12,137 nt of DNA from Planctomycetaceae bacterium (GTDB lineage Bacteria; Planctomycetota; Planctomycetia; Pirellulales; Pirellulaceae). Position 1 is the stretch's first letter. Every line of letters starts with the position of its first letter. Positions 1 through 6,945 of the stretch are shown in pieces. Position numbers and translations under genes: made by a program. Location of the stretch: positions 1 through 12,137 of the forward strand of contig DNPC01000293.1 in assembly GCA_003501565.1 (NCBI GenBank), written 5' to 3'. The notes under the pieces are model-generated. The model was not told where the DNA came from and searched no databases. It was given only the letters and a program-made list of their open reading frames with translations.

Positions 1-893
1 ATTGCTTCGGGACCACTTCCATAGGGTTCGCATTCAAACGAGTCACCAGCCGCGTCGACCAGCTCGTTGGCAGTGATCGCCGCGACACCGGAAAACAGGC
101 GGTGGGTTGGCAAGACCTGCAAGCCCGGGTCATCCATACTCATCACCAAACCCAGCACGAAGTTTGCAGGGTGAGTCGGCCCAAGTTCAGTTTCTTCCGC
201 GAGCACTTCACGGTACTTCAGAGCCGTTTCGTAGCGGTGGTGCCCATCGGCGATAAACAGCGGCTTATCTTCGATCTGCATCGCTGCTTGTCCGATCAAG
301 TTTTGGTCCGTAACGGGCCAAACGCGATGCAGAACTCCATCGGCGTCGACCGCCTCTAGAGCCGCCTGGCTAACTGTCTGAGCCTCCAGCAGAGTCTGCA
401 CTTCGTTCAGTGGATCTGGATAGATGCCAAAAATCGGACTCATATTCGCCTGGCACGCCTTCGTAAGTCGCAACCGATCGTCTTTGGCTTTGGAGTGCGT
501 TTCTTCATGCGGGAAAATGTTCCCCTCGCTGAATTTCTCGATGCCAATTCGCGTCAAGAACCCGCGGCGCGTGTAGGTGCGACCTTCGAAATCGAACACC
601 TGGTGGTAGACATAGAGAGCCGGGTCGGGCTCATGCTGCAGAACACCGTCACGAATCCATTGCCGGAAGAGTTGTGCTGCGGTCTGGTATCCGGAATCAT
701 CTCCGGAGTATTCATCCACTGCGGAATGATCAACAGGCAGTTCAAGACGGACAAAATTGTACGGGTTCACCGCGAGCAGCTGTTGGTGCAATTCTGCGTC
801 GATGACGTCGTAGGGCGGCGTCACCACTTCGCTGAGCGATCCGACCTGTGCTAGGTTGTAGCGTAAGCCGCGGAAGGCCTGAATTTTCGGCAT
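1..893 (-). CDS. DUF1015 family protein, N-terminal part (C-terminus beyond window edge)
   Basis: Reading the minus strand from the ATG at 891-893 gives 297 residues without a stop up to the window edge, so the gene is cut by the window and not broken. The protein begins MPKIQAFRGLRYN and has VVTPPYDVID near residues 23-32, NPYNFVRLELP near 43-53, FPHEETHSKAKDDR at 127-140 and ADGHHRYETAL at 215-225. These are the hallmark blocks of the DUF1015 family, which has no established biochemical function; members are usually a little over 400 residues, so roughly the last quarter is missing. The His-rich ADGHHRYE block is the likely functional centre (inference). An AGGA (rc of 903-906) lies 9 nt before the start. 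It is 224 bp downstream of trpF on the same strand; a shared transcript is possible but not shown. Confidence 0.9.
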   Translation of the reverse strand, partial: MPKIQAFRGLRYNLAQVGSLSEVVTPPYDVIDAELHQQLLAVNPYNFVRLELPVDHSAVDEYSGDDSGYQTAAQLFRQWIRDGVLQHEPDPALYVYHQVFDFEGRTYTRRGFLTRIGIEKFSEGNIFPHEETHSKAKDDRLRLTKACQANMSPIFGIYPDPLNEVQTLLEAQTVSQAALEAVDADGVLHRVWPVTDQNLIGQAAMQIEDKPLFIADGHHRYETALKYREVLAEETELGPTHPANFVLGLVMSMDDPGLQVLPTHRLFSGVAAITANELVDAAGDSFECEPYGSGPEA

Positions 894-1000
894 TCACCAG
901 ATTCCTGTTTGAGTATTCCGGGGTGGCCTCCTATCTTACCCGCACTGGCCGAAACAACGAGTCCCGCCTGACACTTCGACGCGTTGGCGGCCCAGCGACA

Positions 1001-1070
1001 AGACTAAAGAGCGAAGATTGAAGAGAGAAGGTTGAAGAGAGAACGTTGAACAGCGTAGGCTGAATCGAAA
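1001..1070. repeat. 14-bp imperfect tandem repeat, about five units
   Basis: Five consecutive 14-base units start at 1001, 1015, 1029, 1043 and 1057. The best-preserved are AGATTGAAGAGAGA (1015-1028) and AGGTTGAAGAGAGA (1029-1042), which differ at one position; the outer units are more diverged (for example ACGTTGAACAGCGT). Each unit also has a weak 7-base sub-period. It lies in the non-coding gap between the DUF1015 gene and trpF. Function is unknown; it may be a slippage-generated array. Confidence 0.75.
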
Positions 1071-1117
1071 GGCAGCCAACCTGCTTGGGCTCGGATGCAA
1101 GAGAGTTTCGAAAAAGT

Positions 1118-1780
1118 TCACTGGCCCTCCCAGCCCTTGCGAGCTGCTGCGGCGAAGGCTTGGACAAGACTCCGTGCCTTACGTCCTGGTGCGGACTCAA
1201 CGCCACTAGCCGTATCAACGCCGTCTGGCCGGACCATGCTTACGGCCTGGGCGACATTCTCGCTGGTGATTCCGCCGGCCAAAATCACTGGCGTCGTACC
1301 GAAGACTTTTGGTCGCGGGACTAACAGATCCCAACGTGCCTGACGCCCCGTTCCTCCTCCCTCAGCGGGTGCATAGGCGTCTAAAAGAAACGCACGCAAG
1401 TTGCTAGCATTGGCCCAGCTGCTTGCCAAATCGGTTTCTTCGCTACGGCCGCTCCACGAAATGGCTTTGATGATAGGGGCTTTGCAATCAACGAAATCTT
1501 CAGGGCGTTCGTCGCCGTGCAGTTGTACGAAGTCGCAACTAACGTGCGCTAGAACACGCGCGACGTCGCTCGGCGACTGATTCATGAAAACGCCGACTAC
1601 ACTTAGCCCCAATTCATGGGCACGTTTGGCCAGTATGCCAGCCTGGTCCGGTGCAACTTTGCGTTTACTGATCGGCACGAAATTCAGTCCCACGCTATCG
1701 ACTTCGAACTCTGCCAGCACGTCTAGGTCTTCTTGGACTGTAACACCACATACTTTGATGCGTGGGATACGGTTACTCAT
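1118..1780 (-). CDS. trpF: Phosphoribosylanthranilate isomerase (TrpF)
   Basis: This 220-residue protein is predicted to catalyse the Amadori rearrangement of N-(5-phosphoribosyl)anthranilate to 1-(2-carboxyphenylamino)-1-deoxyribulose 5-phosphate in tryptophan synthesis, in the cytoplasm. The family signatures are in order: KVCGV at 9-13 with the catalytic Cys11, VGVFMN at 62-67, QLHGDE at 86-91, FLLDAY at 131-136 with the general acid Asp134, the glycine-rich GGGTG at 141-145, LAGGI at 167-171 (phosphate binding) and GVDTASGVE at 187-195. Length is typical of a single-domain TrpF. It starts at ATG 1780 only a few residues before the first beta strand, so the start is credible although no strong Shine-Dalgarno is visible. 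No other trp gene is nearby, so the pathway is apparently dispersed in this genome. Downstream on the same strand is the DUF1015 gene. Confidence 0.96.
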   Translation of the reverse strand: MSNRIPRIKVCGVTVQEDLDVLAEFEVDSVGLNFVPISKRKVAPDQAGILAKRAHELGLSVVGVFMNQSPSDVARVLAHVSCDFVQLHGDERPEDFVDCKAPIIKAISWSGRSEETDLASSWANASNLRAFLLDAYAPAEGGGTGRQARWDLLVPRPKVFGTTPVILAGGITSENVAQAVSMVRPDGVDTASGVESAPGRKARSLVQAFAAAARKGWEGQ

Positions 1781-1863
1781 CTATTGCCTGCATTGTGTTG
1801 TTTTCACTTGTCGGTGAACCTTCTCAGTATTATTAGCGACTGTGTACGAATTTGTTAGGACCA

Positions 1864-1875
1864 AGCAGGCCTGCT
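1864..1875. promoter_or_regulatory. 12-bp perfect palindrome, possible operator
   Basis: AGCAGGCCTGCT is a perfect dyad in the divergent gap between trpF and the Wzz-like gene, about 30 bases upstream of the possible trpF -10 element. Position and symmetry fit a dimeric regulator site, but a 12-base palindrome can occur by chance and no second copy was noticed. Confidence 0.2.
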
Positions 1876-2055
1876 ATCGAATCTTCCAGCGCCAGACTGC
1901 TCGTTTGGGAAGCGTGTCGTGCTAATTCCCGCGTCACCGACGCATTTGGGGGAGGCGATCAGTAGCGTAGGTTGGGGCCAAAGTTGCCGGAGTTAGGATC
2001 AGCAAGTGGCGCGGATTTGGTCAACGTTTAACGGTTTTGCGGTCGATAAGGATTC

Positions 2056-2061
2056 GAGAGG
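2056..2061 (+). promoter_or_regulatory. Ribosome binding site that favours the GTG 2071 start
   Basis: GAGAGG ends 9 nt upstream of GTG 2071. The alternative in-frame ATG at 2083 would be 21 nt away and has no Shine-Dalgarno of its own, so the GTG is the better start. Confidence 0.45.
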
Positions 2062-2070
2062 TTATAGCGC

Positions 2071-3354
2071 GTGGCGTTACGTATGCTCGTAAACGCCGTT
2101 TCACGAACGTTGGAGACTGAAGTGAGCCGACTGAGTTTGGTTGACCCTAGCGTCGAATCACGCCGCCTCCGCAAGAACGCTTGGTGGTGCGCGGTGATCA
2201 GTGGGTTGCTAGCTATCATGTCGGCGCTCAACTGTTTTCCACCAGTCGATGTGAAGTACAAAGCGACGTCGACCGTGCTACTCTCAAAGTCGCGGTTGGC
2301 AGAACTGAAAGATCTCGCTTCGGCCGACGCAGGAGCTTGGGAAGCAGGCGAGCAGCAGCCAATTCTGCTCATGGGCTTCTCTGTACTCGACGATGCATCG
2401 GGTGCAACTGATGCCGAGCAGTTGTCGAAGCTGACGGAAACTACGTCCACAGTTGATGATCTGTTGTTGGTCGAGGTGCGCACGCAATGGCAGGCCAACG
2501 TTTCTGATGATCGTCTGGAAACTTACCTCGGTGAACAGACCCTGCCAGAATCACTAAGCTCAGGTGCGGTTGGGCGGGAATCGATTGCTGCGGCGCAATC
2601 CCTTGAACACACCCGGCAAGTTGCCAACTGGCGTTTGAAGGCTGCCAAGCATTACCTTACAAGGCATCGGTACTTGCAGGCCAGCGAGCATTCGCAAAAA
2701 CAAACAGCTTCTTCGCGAAACACCCCCAGCTTCAGCTTGGCGAGTCACCGGACCACGGCGACTGCGGCGAGCGTTTCTGTAGGTGGTGACGCGGCCAGCG
2801 AGGGCACCGCAGTGAACGACATTGAGGCGACGCTCGAGAGCAGGTTGCTCGCAAGTCAGACGCAAGCCAGCCAGCTTGAAGAACGTTGGGAACAACAAAG
2901 AGCGGTCGAAGCGGGGGCATTGAAGCTAGCTCAGGCAAGCGAAGTCACACCTGCAAGCAACGCCATTCCGCTATGGATCGCAACCAGCATTATTGTCATT
3001 GGCTTGAGCTGCGGGCTATGTGCTGGCTGGTTCGAACATCGCATTCAGGCCGGTAACATTTTCGACGCGCGGAGGGTCGCAAGGCAACTTGCAGCAGCTG
3101 GTGTTCCCACGCTAGGCACTGTCACGCTCAACAACCCGCTCGGCACAGAAGCTAGCATTGCCGAACGCGCTGTGGCTGGAATTGGTTGGAGCGTCACATT
3201 TCTAGCGACGAATGGCCGCCGCATCGCTGAATGGGGACTTTGGTTTTGGGTTTGCATTATCACGCTTCGCCTAGTACTAGATCCAATGTGGCGAACCGTG
3301 CTCCTGGATAGCCCCTTGGCGGCGCTTGGCCGAACTTTAGTTGGGTTGCCGTAG
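2071..3354 (+). CDS. Wzz-like polysaccharide co-polymerase (chain-length determinant) family protein
   Basis: The 427-residue protein has Wzz/PCP architecture. A cytoplasmic N-terminus is followed by TM1 at about 37-57, then YKATSTVLLSKSRL (63-76), which matches the beta strand that follows TM1 in Wzz-type proteins. A long, presumably periplasmic region follows, ending in a helical, Gln/Glu-rich stretch (about 250-290). TM2 is at about 299-320, and VARQLAAAGVPTLGTV (336-351) resembles the 'lglpvLGtip' segment after TM2 in BY-kinase-linked co-polymerases. There is no kinase domain; instead a third hydrophobic segment lies at about 387-404. The family controls polysaccharide chain length or export in the inner membrane. 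GTG 2071 is chosen because GAGAGG (2056-2061) lies 9 nt before it; ATG 2083 would be 21 nt away. It is first of three same-strand genes. Sequence similarity is recognisable only in the two membrane-proximal segments, so the call is at architecture level. Confidence 0.65.
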   Translation: MALRMLVNAVSRTLETEVSRLSLVDPSVESRRLRKNAWWCAVISGLLAIMSALNCFPPVDVKYKATSTVLLSKSRLAELKDLASADAGAWEAGEQQPILLMGFSVLDDASGATDAEQLSKLTETTSTVDDLLLVEVRTQWQANVSDDRLETYLGEQTLPESLSSGAVGRESIAAAQSLEHTRQVANWRLKAAKHYLTRHRYLQASEHSQKQTASSRNTPSFSLASHRTTATAASVSVGGDAASEGTAVNDIEATLESRLLASQTQASQLEERWEQQRAVEAGALKLAQASEVTPASNAIPLWIATSIIVIGLSCGLCAGWFEHRIQAGNIFDARRVARQLAAAGVPTLGTVTLNNPLGTEASIAERAVAGIGWSVTFLATNGRRIAEWGLWFWVCIITLRLVLDPMWRTVLLDSPLAALGRTLVGLP

Positions 3355-3451
3355 CCGTTCATGACTCAACCTTGCACAATCCGCAACGCCGCCATCCGAA
3401 TTTACTGATCAACACATTACAGATTCTCACTCCCGGGAATTCTAAAACGCT

Positions 3452-6052
3452 ATGTACGAAGCACTCTTGCAATCGAACAATCGTCCGTTTCGGGCAACTC
3501 CGGATGTCAAGTTCTACTTTCCAAGCAATAGCATCGAATCGGCGCGGCAGACCGCTGTTCGCGCGACATTGCGAGCTGAAGGGCCGGTCTTGGTACTGGG
3601 CGGCGCCGGGCTTGGCAAGAGTCTGTTGGCACAATTACTCGCCGAGGATTTAGGTTCGCGCTTCGATATCGTGTCCCTACATGCAGCGCAGCTGTGCAGC
3701 CGCAAAGCGCTGTTGCAGAGCATTTTGTTCGAGCTCAGTCTGCCTTACCGCGATATGTCCGAAGGTGAACTGCGGCTTTCAATCTTGGATCGACTCGTTC
3801 CAAGTCCAGAGACAGCGCCGGATGGCGTGCTGTTTATCGTTGATGAAGCACATACGCTGCCGATCAAGTTGCTTGATGAGCTCCGGCTGATCACCAACTT
3901 CACACGCAACAATCAGCCACGTGCTCGACTGATCCTGTTGGGCAGCCTGAAACTCGAGGACGTTTTCGCACAGCCCAAGCTAGACTCGTTCAACCAGCGT
4001 TTGGCCGCTCGGTGTTACCTCCAGCCGTTAACGCACCAAGAGACCCTCGCCTATGTCGGGCATCAGCTAGCTGTCGCCAAAGTCAATCAAGAACAGTTCA
4101 TATTGCCTGAGTCGGTTGAGTTGATCTTCGCAGCCAGTGATGGGCTCCCACGGCTCACAAATCAGTTGATGGACCATGCGTTGGTTTTGGCAGCCGCCAA
4201 GAACTCGGGGCCCATTACGCCTGAAATCGTTGAGGAAGCTTGGGCGGACCTCCAGCAGCTCCCAGCGCCTTGGCACAGTGGCGAAGAAGGCCGTACAACT
4301 AGTGCCTCGGTTGAATTCGGCACGTTGGAAGAATTCGGTTCCAACGAAGATGGCTCCCGTATCGACTCCAGCGAGAACGTTTCCGGCAGCATTGATCCTT
4401 ATGCGTCACTGGTCAACGCCGAAAATGAAAACACCGCGTTCGTCGATTTCGAGTCTTCGGAACCACCGCCACAGTCCAATGCGGTTGTGACGGATTCGGA
4501 GAGTCCCTCGGCTCCCGTTGCAAGCGAAGCGTTCGACAGCGAAATCACCATCGTCGAAACGACGGAAGACTTCTTGGCAGTTGACCAAGATGCGATGAAC
4601 ACTGACTCAGTTGATGACGCCGCCAAATCTCAATTCAATCCGACGGTCAATGACAACCTGACGCTAGCTGACTCTGCCGAAATCGATACTACCGAACAGG
4701 CAATTGACGACGCGACAATGGACATTGAATCGATCTCCACAGAACCAAATTTCTTTGCGGCGTTTTCAGCTCCGGGTGAAGACGAAAGCGGAGTGGTTGA
4801 GATTCGCGAAATGGCGCGTATGGAAAGTCGCCAACAAGCTGAGATTGATGCGGCCATCGATTCGCAAGGCAACATGGTCGATCCCGAGTATTCAGCTCCT
4901 GTCGTCGAAGAATCGTCTGATGCCGCAGAACAGAATATTTCGCCAGATTCGGAAGCTGAGCCTACTTTCGGCACGGATGTACCAACTACCGAATTGCCAA
5001 ATGCCGAATTCTTGACTCCTGGATTGCACAGCGACGCTAGTGTAGATCAGCCAACGGATGAGCAACTCTTGGCGTTTGACGTCGAACAAGAACAACTCGA
5101 ATCTTTGGCTGTTTGGGAAAACGATCCTCCTCTAGGAGCCGAAATCGGTGAAGCCGGAGGGGTAATCGCGCCGGCCGTCGACCGTGAGATTGAATCGACC
5201 GATGGTCTCGAAGTCGATCAGAGTACCATGAGCCGTTTGCTAGATGAAGAGAAGGTTGGTGATGAAGCCGCTGCTGCGACTGATGAGTTGCAGCAGGCCG
5301 AAACACAAGTGGTTGTGTCTGGGGAACTGTTCGGTGATGACTTTGAAGAAGAGTTTGCAGTTTCGGAGTCGGTTATCACTAGTGGAACGTTCGTCTCGTC
5401 AGTTTCCGGCGGCGTAGCGCAGCCAAGTGATGTGGATTTGACGAGCGAGGCACCAGAACAGATTCAGGCGGATGCTCCGCCAAAGCCGCTGGGAGAAGCC
5501 AACGCCGAGACAATCGAGTATTTGAACGCGCTGCAGGGTCAAGAGGTTCCGGCGGTTCCAGCCCAACTCGCTACGGACGAGCCCTTACAGCCAATCGAAC
5601 AGAATGCTGCAGATTCAAAGCTCGCAGGCCAAGACAGTTGGAGTGTAGAAATTCAATCGGTTGATACCGAGGGTGAAGTCGCACTGCACGGAGAGATCGA
5701 GGAGATTGTCTCTCAGCTCAACTTTTCTGCATTCTCAGTTGAACCGTATAGTGTCGAACAACTCCCCGACACGGTGCCAAGTGCTGATTTGGATAGCGAG
5801 GAAGCTGAGCCCGACGGTGGTGCCGTTCGCTATGGCGTCGGAGACGATGTTTACCTAGTGCACAAGCCGCGCGAAGAATCGAACCAAGAAGGCGTGATCA
5901 CACAAGCAGCTGACTTTGATGACGATCGAGATTTGCTTGTGATCGAAGACGACATTCCAGTCGTCCAGCCGCCAGCACCACCGGCCAAAGACGAAACCGA
6001 GACGACGCAAACGGTTAGCTACAGCCAGTTGTTTGCGAAGCTTCGCAATTGA
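3452..6052 (+). CDS. ExeA/XrtA-locus-type AAA ATPase with ~590-residue acidic C-terminal tail
   Basis: Residues 1-270 form an AAA+ ATPase of the ExeA / PEP-CTERM-locus secretion ATPase type. The start MYEALL-x-NNRPF mirrors the family's typical opening and fixes ATG 3452. Walker A is GGAGLGKS at 50-57 (Lys56), Walker B is VLFIVDEAH at 126-134 (Asp131, Glu132), followed by LLDELRLITNF (140-150), ILLGS (161-165), the arginine-bearing NQRLAARC (181-188) and LQPLTHQET (190-198). Residues about 275-866 are low complexity, dominated by Asp, Glu, Ser, Ala and Thr with few Lys or Arg, and probably disordered. The far C-terminus is better ordered in composition: DRDLLVIEDDIPVVQ, a Pro-rich patch, then YSQLFAKLRN. 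ExeA-like proteins couple ATP use to envelope assembly; those in exopolysaccharide loci act with Wzz and BY-kinase partners, as the neighbours suggest here. It lies 97 bp after the Wzz-like gene. The exact role is inferred. Confidence 0.85.
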   Translation: MYEALLQSNNRPFRATPDVKFYFPSNSIESARQTAVRATLRAEGPVLVLGGAGLGKSLLAQLLAEDLGSRFDIVSLHAAQLCSRKALLQSILFELSLPYRDMSEGELRLSILDRLVPSPETAPDGVLFIVDEAHTLPIKLLDELRLITNFTRNNQPRARLILLGSLKLEDVFAQPKLDSFNQRLAARCYLQPLTHQETLAYVGHQLAVAKVNQEQFILPESVELIFAASDGLPRLTNQLMDHALVLAAAKNSGPITPEIVEEAWADLQQLPAPWHSGEEGRTTSASVEFGTLEEFGSNEDGSRIDSSENVSGSIDPYASLVNAENENTAFVDFESSEPPPQSNAVVTDSESPSAPVASEAFDSEITIVETTEDFLAVDQDAMNTDSVDDAAKSQFNPTVNDNLTLADSAEIDTTEQAIDDATMDIESISTEPNFFAAFSAPGEDESGVVEIREMARMESRQQAEIDAAIDSQGNMVDPEYSAPVVEESSDAAEQNISPDSEAEPTFGTDVPTTELPNAEFLTPGLHSDASVDQPTDEQLLAFDVEQEQLESLAVWENDPPLGAEIGEAGGVIAPAVDREIESTDGLEVDQSTMSRLLDEEKVGDEAAAATDELQQAETQVVVSGELFGDDFEEEFAVSESVITSGTFVSSVSGGVAQPSDVDLTSEAPEQIQADAPPKPLGEANAETIEYLNALQGQEVPAVPAQLATDEPLQPIEQNAADSKLAGQDSWSVEIQSVDTEGEVALHGEIEEIVSQLNFSAFSVEPYSVEQLPDTVPSADLDSEEAEPDGGAVRYGVGDDVYLVHKPREESNQEGVITQAADFDDDRDLLVIEDDIPVVQPPAPPAKDETETTQTVSYSQLFAKLRN

Positions 6053-6079
6053 CATGTAACTTGTGCGAACGAGCGGAGC

Positions 6080-6107
6080 GGCGTCTCAACTGCTGGCTGA
6101 AGACGCC
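6080..6107 (+). other. Small hairpin between the ATPase gene and the next gene
   Basis: GGCGTCT (6080-6086) and AGACGCC (6101-6107) are perfect inverted repeats with a 14-nt loop, in the 81-base gap after the ATPase stop. No U-run follows, so it is not a classic terminator; it could stabilise or partly attenuate the transcript reaching the downstream gene. It may equally be chance. Confidence 0.25.
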
Positions 6108-6133
6108 TACTGAAACCAACACCGGAGTCGACA

Positions 6134-6727
6134 ATGCAAACCTCCAACCGGCAGTCTTCGCATCAACAGAGTTCATTGTGGATTAAAGAGCTGTTGTTGG
6201 CCCAGTCTGGAGAGGCTTGCAAGACCATTGGTCTCGTGAGTGCCAATCGTGTTGCCGCAGATTGGGCGAGTGTTTCGCAGATCGTCCGCCAAGTCACAGA
6301 GTTTGTCGGTGAACAACCCGGTGACAGTCGGGTTCTGGCAGTTCACCTGGATGTGTTTCTCAGTAGCGAAACAGATCGTTTGCCGGAGCAACCGCCGGGC
6401 ATCCCCGGCTACTCGCGCTCTCCGTTGGGCGCATGGCGAGAGGTGACAGTGCCCGTACCAGTTGGCTTTGAGGCGTCTTGGTCGCTATTGCAGTTGCCGA
6501 AATGGCTCCGAATCTGGCGTGAGCAGGTCGGCTTGATCCTATTGAGTCTCGGCCCATGCAATTTGGTTCCTGCTCGGGCAATTGGTCGGCTTTGTTCGGC
6601 AAATCTACTTTTGCTCGGACCCGGTGAAACTGCATCGTTCGATTGGGTGTCCGCCCACACGGCACGGCTAACTGAAGCTGGTGTCAACGTCTGTGGTTCT
6701 CTTCTTAGCCGCAAACAAGCGGCCTAG
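6134..6727 (+). CDS. Degenerate BY-kinase / ParA-like fold protein (probable pseudo-kinase)
   Basis: This 197-residue protein has no intact motif, but its pattern follows CpsD/CapB-type tyrosine kinases. KTIGLVSANRVAADWASVSQ (30-49) aligns with the beta strand, Walker A and following helix of the family (KxIxVTSAxPGEGKST), with the P-loop Lys replaced by Asp43 and the glycines lost. RVLAVHLDV (66-74) aligns with Walker A' (VLLIDADL), keeping only Asp73. VGLILLSLGP (132-141) aligns with Walker B (DLVLIDTPP), with Ser138 where Asp is expected. ARAIGRLCSANLLLLGPGET then AGVNVCGSLLS (182-192) matches the usual last strands. There is no C-terminal tyrosine cluster. GGAG (6124-6127) lies 6 nt before ATG 6134. 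It follows a Wzz-like and an ExeA-like gene, where a BY-kinase is expected, which supports the assignment. Alternative: an unrelated small hypothetical protein. ATP binding looks unlikely. Confidence 0.6.
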   Translation: MQTSNRQSSHQQSSLWIKELLLAQSGEACKTIGLVSANRVAADWASVSQIVRQVTEFVGEQPGDSRVLAVHLDVFLSSETDRLPEQPPGIPGYSRSPLGAWREVTVPVPVGFEASWSLLQLPKWLRIWREQVGLILLSLGPCNLVPARAIGRLCSANLLLLGPGETASFDWVSAHTARLTEAGVNVCGSLLSRKQAA

Positions 6728-6806
6728 ACAGTCAGCCTAGCCAAGTGCCTGGTCGGACTGGCTTTATGCTTTGATCTTAAATGGGCTCATCTGCGCCTAC
6801 GTTGAC

Positions 6807-6922
6807 TTAGAACCTATCCGAAAACCTTGAATCGAACATCAGCCGAAGGGCGTTAGCCCCGGTTGTTGGTTGGGAACCGCGGCTAACGCCGATCGGCTAA
6901 TGGGTTTTCGGATAGGTTCTAA
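6807..6922. mobile_element. Nested inverted repeat, MITE-like element
   Basis: The outer arms, 6807-6826 and 6903-6922, are perfect 20-base inverted repeats; inside flanking TA dinucleotides (6808-6809 and 6920-6921) the ends read GAACCTATCCGAAAACC and its complement. Within lies a second inverted repeat, 6841-6864 against 6875-6898, matching at 21 of 24 positions around a 10-base loop and centred on GGCGTTAGCC/GGCTAACGCC. The element is about 110-116 bases with no coding capacity, so if mobile it needs a transposase from elsewhere. TA duplication would fit IS630/Tc1-mariner or some IS5-type enzymes (inference). It sits between convergent genes and could also act as a bidirectional terminator when transcribed. 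Confidence 0.7.
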
Positions 6923-6945
6923 ATCTGTAGCGTTGTTTCGGCCTT

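Larger units (their letters stand above)
1781..2070. other. Divergent intergenic region between trpF and the Wzz-like gene
   Basis: This 290-base gap should hold the promoters of trpF (leftward) and the 2071-6727 cluster (rightward). On the minus strand an AT-rich TAATAA (rc of 1830-1835) sits about 50 bases upstream of the trpF start and could be a -10 element, but no convincing -35 accompanies it. A perfect 12-base palindrome, AGCAGGCCTGCT, is at 1864-1875. No good sigma-70 promoter was found for the rightward genes. I see no ORF or RNA gene here. Confidence 0.5.

Noticed and set aside
495..854. Plus-strand 119-residue open frame
   Set aside because: It lies wholly antisense to the DUF1015 coding region, which carries clear family motifs; the plus frame has no recognisable features.
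1001..1070. Possible CRISPR array
   Set aside because: The 14-base units are contiguous without spacers and there are no cas genes.
2028..2498. Minus-strand 156-residue open frame over the Wzz-like gene
   Set aside because: It is Ser-rich shadow coding opposite the membrane and Wzz-like N-terminal segment; the plus frame has topology and a ribosome binding site.
6728..6806. Short stem AGCCA/TGGCT followed by TTTAT after the pseudo-kinase gene
   Set aside because: Only five base pairs with a long loop; too weak to call a terminator, and the large palindrome just downstream is a better candidate.
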